Shown here piece after piece: positions 12,501 through 13,884 of a stretch of DNA of 13,884 bases; within the stretch, counting starts at the first letter, position 1, and each line of letters begins with the position of its first letter. Below the pieces are notes generated by a model. It did no database searches. It saw nothing but the letters and a program-made list of their open reading frames with translations, and was not told where the DNA came from. Position numbers and translations under genes: made by a program. The stretch comes from F23-B02 sp963620985 (GTDB lineage: Bacteria > Bacillota > Clostridia > Oscillospirales > Oscillospiraceae), in the NCBI GenBank assembly GCA_963620985.1, contig CAVFCI010000051.1, forward strand, positions 1 through 13,884, in the 5' to 3' direction.

Positions 12501-13268
12501 ATGAAAAACGAAACGATGCCCCACGATCACGGGGAGGAGATAAGCGAGCATCTGCGCGAGAGCGTGGAGAGGACGGAGAGCTTCCGCACGGTATCGGATA
12601 TCTTCAAGCTGCTGGCCGATCCCAGCCGTGCGCGGATATTCTGGCTGCTGTGCCACTGCGAGGAGTGCGTTGTGAACATATCGTTTCTGACGGACATGAC
12701 CAGTCCCGCGGTGTCGCACCACCTGCGCCAGCTCAAGGACGGCGGGCTGATCGTCAGCCGCCGCGAGGGCAAGGAGGTCTATTACAAGGCCGCGCCCACG
12801 GAGCAGGTGCGGCTGCTGCACGTCATGATGGAAAAGACGATGGAGATATCCTGCCCCGAGGAGCGCGGCGATATCCAAAGCGTGCCGGAGCTGCCGGAGC
12901 TCGACGCGCACACCGGCGGCGAGGGGCGCTGCACAGCCGAGCAGCTGGAGACGGTGCGCCGTGTGCACGAGCTGCTGACGGAAAATCTCGACCGGCGCTA
13001 TACGATCGAGGAGCTGTCGCGGCGCTTTCTCATCAATCCCTCCACGCTAAAGGAGAGCTTCAAGGCCGTTTACGGGCAGTCGCTGGCCGCGCACATCAGG
13101 GAGCACCGCATGGAGCTTGCCTCCGGGCTGCTGCGGGATACCGGCCTGAGCATCGCCGAGATCGCCGAGCGCGTCGGCTACGAGAATCAGAGCAAATTCT
13201 CCGCCGAGTTCAAAAAATACACCGGCAAGCTCCCCTCCGAATACCGCCGGTTTTTGGAGGCGCATTGA
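12501..13268 (+). CDS. ArsR/SmtB-AraC fusion transcriptional regulator (metal-responsive)
   Basis: A 255-aa protein with two DNA-binding modules. Residues about 25-115 form an ArsR/SmtB winged helix: FKLLADPSRARIFWLL, a Cys-rich metal-site region CHCEEC (C51, C53, C56), recognition helix SPAVSHHLRQLK (68-79) and the wing REGKEVYYK (88-96). C51/C53 resemble the alpha3 Cys pair of CadC. H107, E111 and C118 in the next helix could form an alpha5 site, and the N-terminus has HDH (8-10). A linker (119-144) leads to an AraC/XylS-type double HTH (145-252), ending with GLSIAEIAERVGYENQSKF (215-233) and FKKYTGKLPSEYRR. ArsR proteins normally stop near 120 aa, so the AraC half is an addition. GGAG 7 nt before the ATG at 12501 supports this start. 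It likely senses Zn/Cd/Pb and controls the divergent pump operon. Confidence 0.88.
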   Translation: MKNETMPHDHGEEISEHLRESVERTESFRTVSDIFKLLADPSRARIFWLLCHCEECVVNISFLTDMTSPAVSHHLRQLKDGGLIVSRREGKEVYYKAAPTEQVRLLHVMMEKTMEISCPEERGDIQSVPELPELDAHTGGEGRCTAEQLETVRRVHELLTENLDRRYTIEELSRRFLINPSTLKESFKAVYGQSLAAHIREHRMELASGLLRDTGLSIAEIAERVGYENQSKFSAEFKKYTGKLPSEYRRFLEAH

Positions 13269-13290
13269 GGGCGCTGCGGATACCGCAGCG

Positions 13291-13325
13291 AGCTGAGAGC
13301 TGAAAGCCGATAGCTGATAGCTCAA
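13291..13325. repeat. Heptanucleotide tandem repeat, five units
   Basis: Five 7-bp units related to AGCTGAT run without gaps from 13291 to 13325 (AGCTGAG, then AGCTGAA, AGCCGAT, AGCTGAT and AGCTCAA). It lies just after a hairpin CGCTGCGG/CCGCAGCG (13272-13290) past the regulator's stop codon. Such short tandem repeats are prone to slippage. Confidence 0.7.
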
Positions 13326-13328
13326 AGT

Positions 13329-13351
13329 GTGCGCGTAGCGCACGGATTTTT
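13329..13351 (+). terminator. Terminator of the ArsR-AraC gene
   Basis: GTGCGC (13329-13334) and GCGCAC (13338-13343) form a perfect 6-bp stem with a 3-nt loop, followed by GGA and five T (13347-13351). It lies about 60 nt past the regulator stop, and repeat copy B starts right after the T-run. Confidence 0.75.
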
Positions 13352-13352
13352 A

Positions 13353-13525
13353 CAGGCGCTTTTAGTCTGCACCTATACTCATATTGCGGTGTCCCGACCG
13401 GAAATATTGGCATAAACCGTAGCGTTTCGCACCCCGCAAGTGCAGCGCAAGCTTTGTCAGCACCGAAATCGGCGCACCAAGCCTTCCCCTTGCGGAGCTC
13501 GAGGGGAAGGTGTCGGCGATAGCCG
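13353..13525 (+). repeat. Dispersed repeat, copy B (left half only)
   Basis: Homologous to the left half of copy A: both share an AGGCGCTTT start, a GCACCTAtac.CATATTGC segment, GTTTCGC.CCCGC.AGTGC, GCGCACCA.GCCTTCCCCT and GGGGAA.GTGTCGGCGA.AGCCG. Similarity stops near 13525, where the sequence passes through about 40 nt into the end of copy C in the opposite orientation. The right half with the terminator stem is missing, so it is a truncated copy. Confidence 0.7.
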
Positions 13526-13567
13526 CAACCTTGTTATGGAATCCATGTAGCGGTTTTATGATGCGAC

Positions 13568-13884
13568 TAAAATCGACGCTTTATTTTAAATTTTCCGCCA
13601 CCTTGGAACTAAATTCAATATCAAATGCAAAACAAGAGCGCAGACTTCAAAATCTGTGCTCTCATTTTTACTGCCGATTAAATTAAGACATTTTATATAA
13701 ATTTGTGTTTGCCTGACGGCAAATGATTTGATGAACACCTCATCCGTCGCGCAAGCGCGACACCTTCCCCTCGTAGTAAGGGGAAGGCTTGGTGCGCAGC
13801 AGTTTTTGGGATGCCGCAACAACACAGCTCCGCACTCGCGTGAAGCGACAGAGTTTTTGTTTTGTCGGCAATTTCCGGTCGTGC
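13568..13884 (-). repeat. Dispersed repeat, copy C (inverted, runs off the window)
   Basis: The reverse complement matches copy A over about 280 nt, including GTTGCGGCATCCCAAA, CCTTCCCCTTACT, CGACGGATGAGGTG, ATTTGCCGTCAGGCAAAC and the GAGAGCACAGATTTTGAAG stem. The hairpin 13636-13661 followed by T5 (13665-13669) is the counterpart of the terminator stem in copy A. The left end of the element (in its own orientation) continues past 13884. A 79-codon ORF on the minus strand (13586-13825) aligns in frame with that of copy A for most of its length but diverges after a 1-nt indel. Confidence 0.8.

Noticed and set aside
9788..13884. Composite transposon or integrative element
   Set aside because: No transposase, integrase or clear target-site duplication is visible; only non-coding repeats flank the module.

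Overview
The window looks like a chromosomal stretch from a moderately GC-rich anaerobic Clostridia, probably of the Oscillospiraceae/Ruminococcaceae type. This is inferred from the strong AGGAGG-like ribosome binding sites, TTGACA/TATAAT promoters, frequent intrinsic terminators, and gene types such as a DUF1461 protein, an FlK-like thioesterase and a separate HMA protein beside a P1B ATPase. No rRNA, tRNA, CRISPR array or transposase gene is visible. Most of the window is compact, operonic chromosome; the right-hand third is accessory-like.

Layout, left to right. Positions 1-205 are non-coding and full of inverted repeats and terminators. Positions 206-1989 (minus) encode a KdpE-type response regulator and a short KdpD-type histidine kinase without the N-terminal KdpD/USP sensor; no kdpFABC pump genes are in view. 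Divergently, 2083-3964 is a cysteine biosynthesis unit: promoter, a 27-codon leader ORF with seven cysteine codons, a terminator/antiterminator pair, cysK and cysE. Then come an orphan small XRE regulator (4107-4316), a candidate small RNA or attenuated leader (4507-4573), an FlK-like hotdog thioesterase with an overlapping P-loop ATPase (4643-5736), a YhhN/DUF1461 membrane protein pair (5790-7077), a minus-strand orphan E2-acyltransferase-like protein whose catalytic His is replaced by Glu (7096-7977), a divergently transcribed mntP plus VTT-domain membrane protein (8126-9362), and a small two-TM protein (9433-9621, minus).

The right end holds a metal-homeostasis module: a Zn/Cd/Pb-type P1B ATPase (10158-12041, minus), a separate HMA metallochaperone-like protein (12099-12317, minus), and a divergent regulator fusing an ArsR/SmtB metal-sensing domain to a C-terminal AraC-type DNA-binding domain (12501-13268). 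A palindromic ArsR-type operator lies between them. The module is bracketed by copies of a ~360 bp non-coding dispersed repeat: copy A at 9788-10145 (+), truncated copy B at 13353-13525 (+) and copy C at 13568 to beyond the window end (-).

The best mechanistic find is the Cys-rich leader peptide in front of cysK. Its Arg codons can form an 11-bp pairing with the left arm of a terminator placed just before cysK, which is the layout expected of ribosome-mediated, cysteine-responsive attenuation. Also notable are the ArsR-AraC fusion regulator, the repeat-bracketed metal module, and the candidate ~65 nt RNA upstream of the FlK-like gene.
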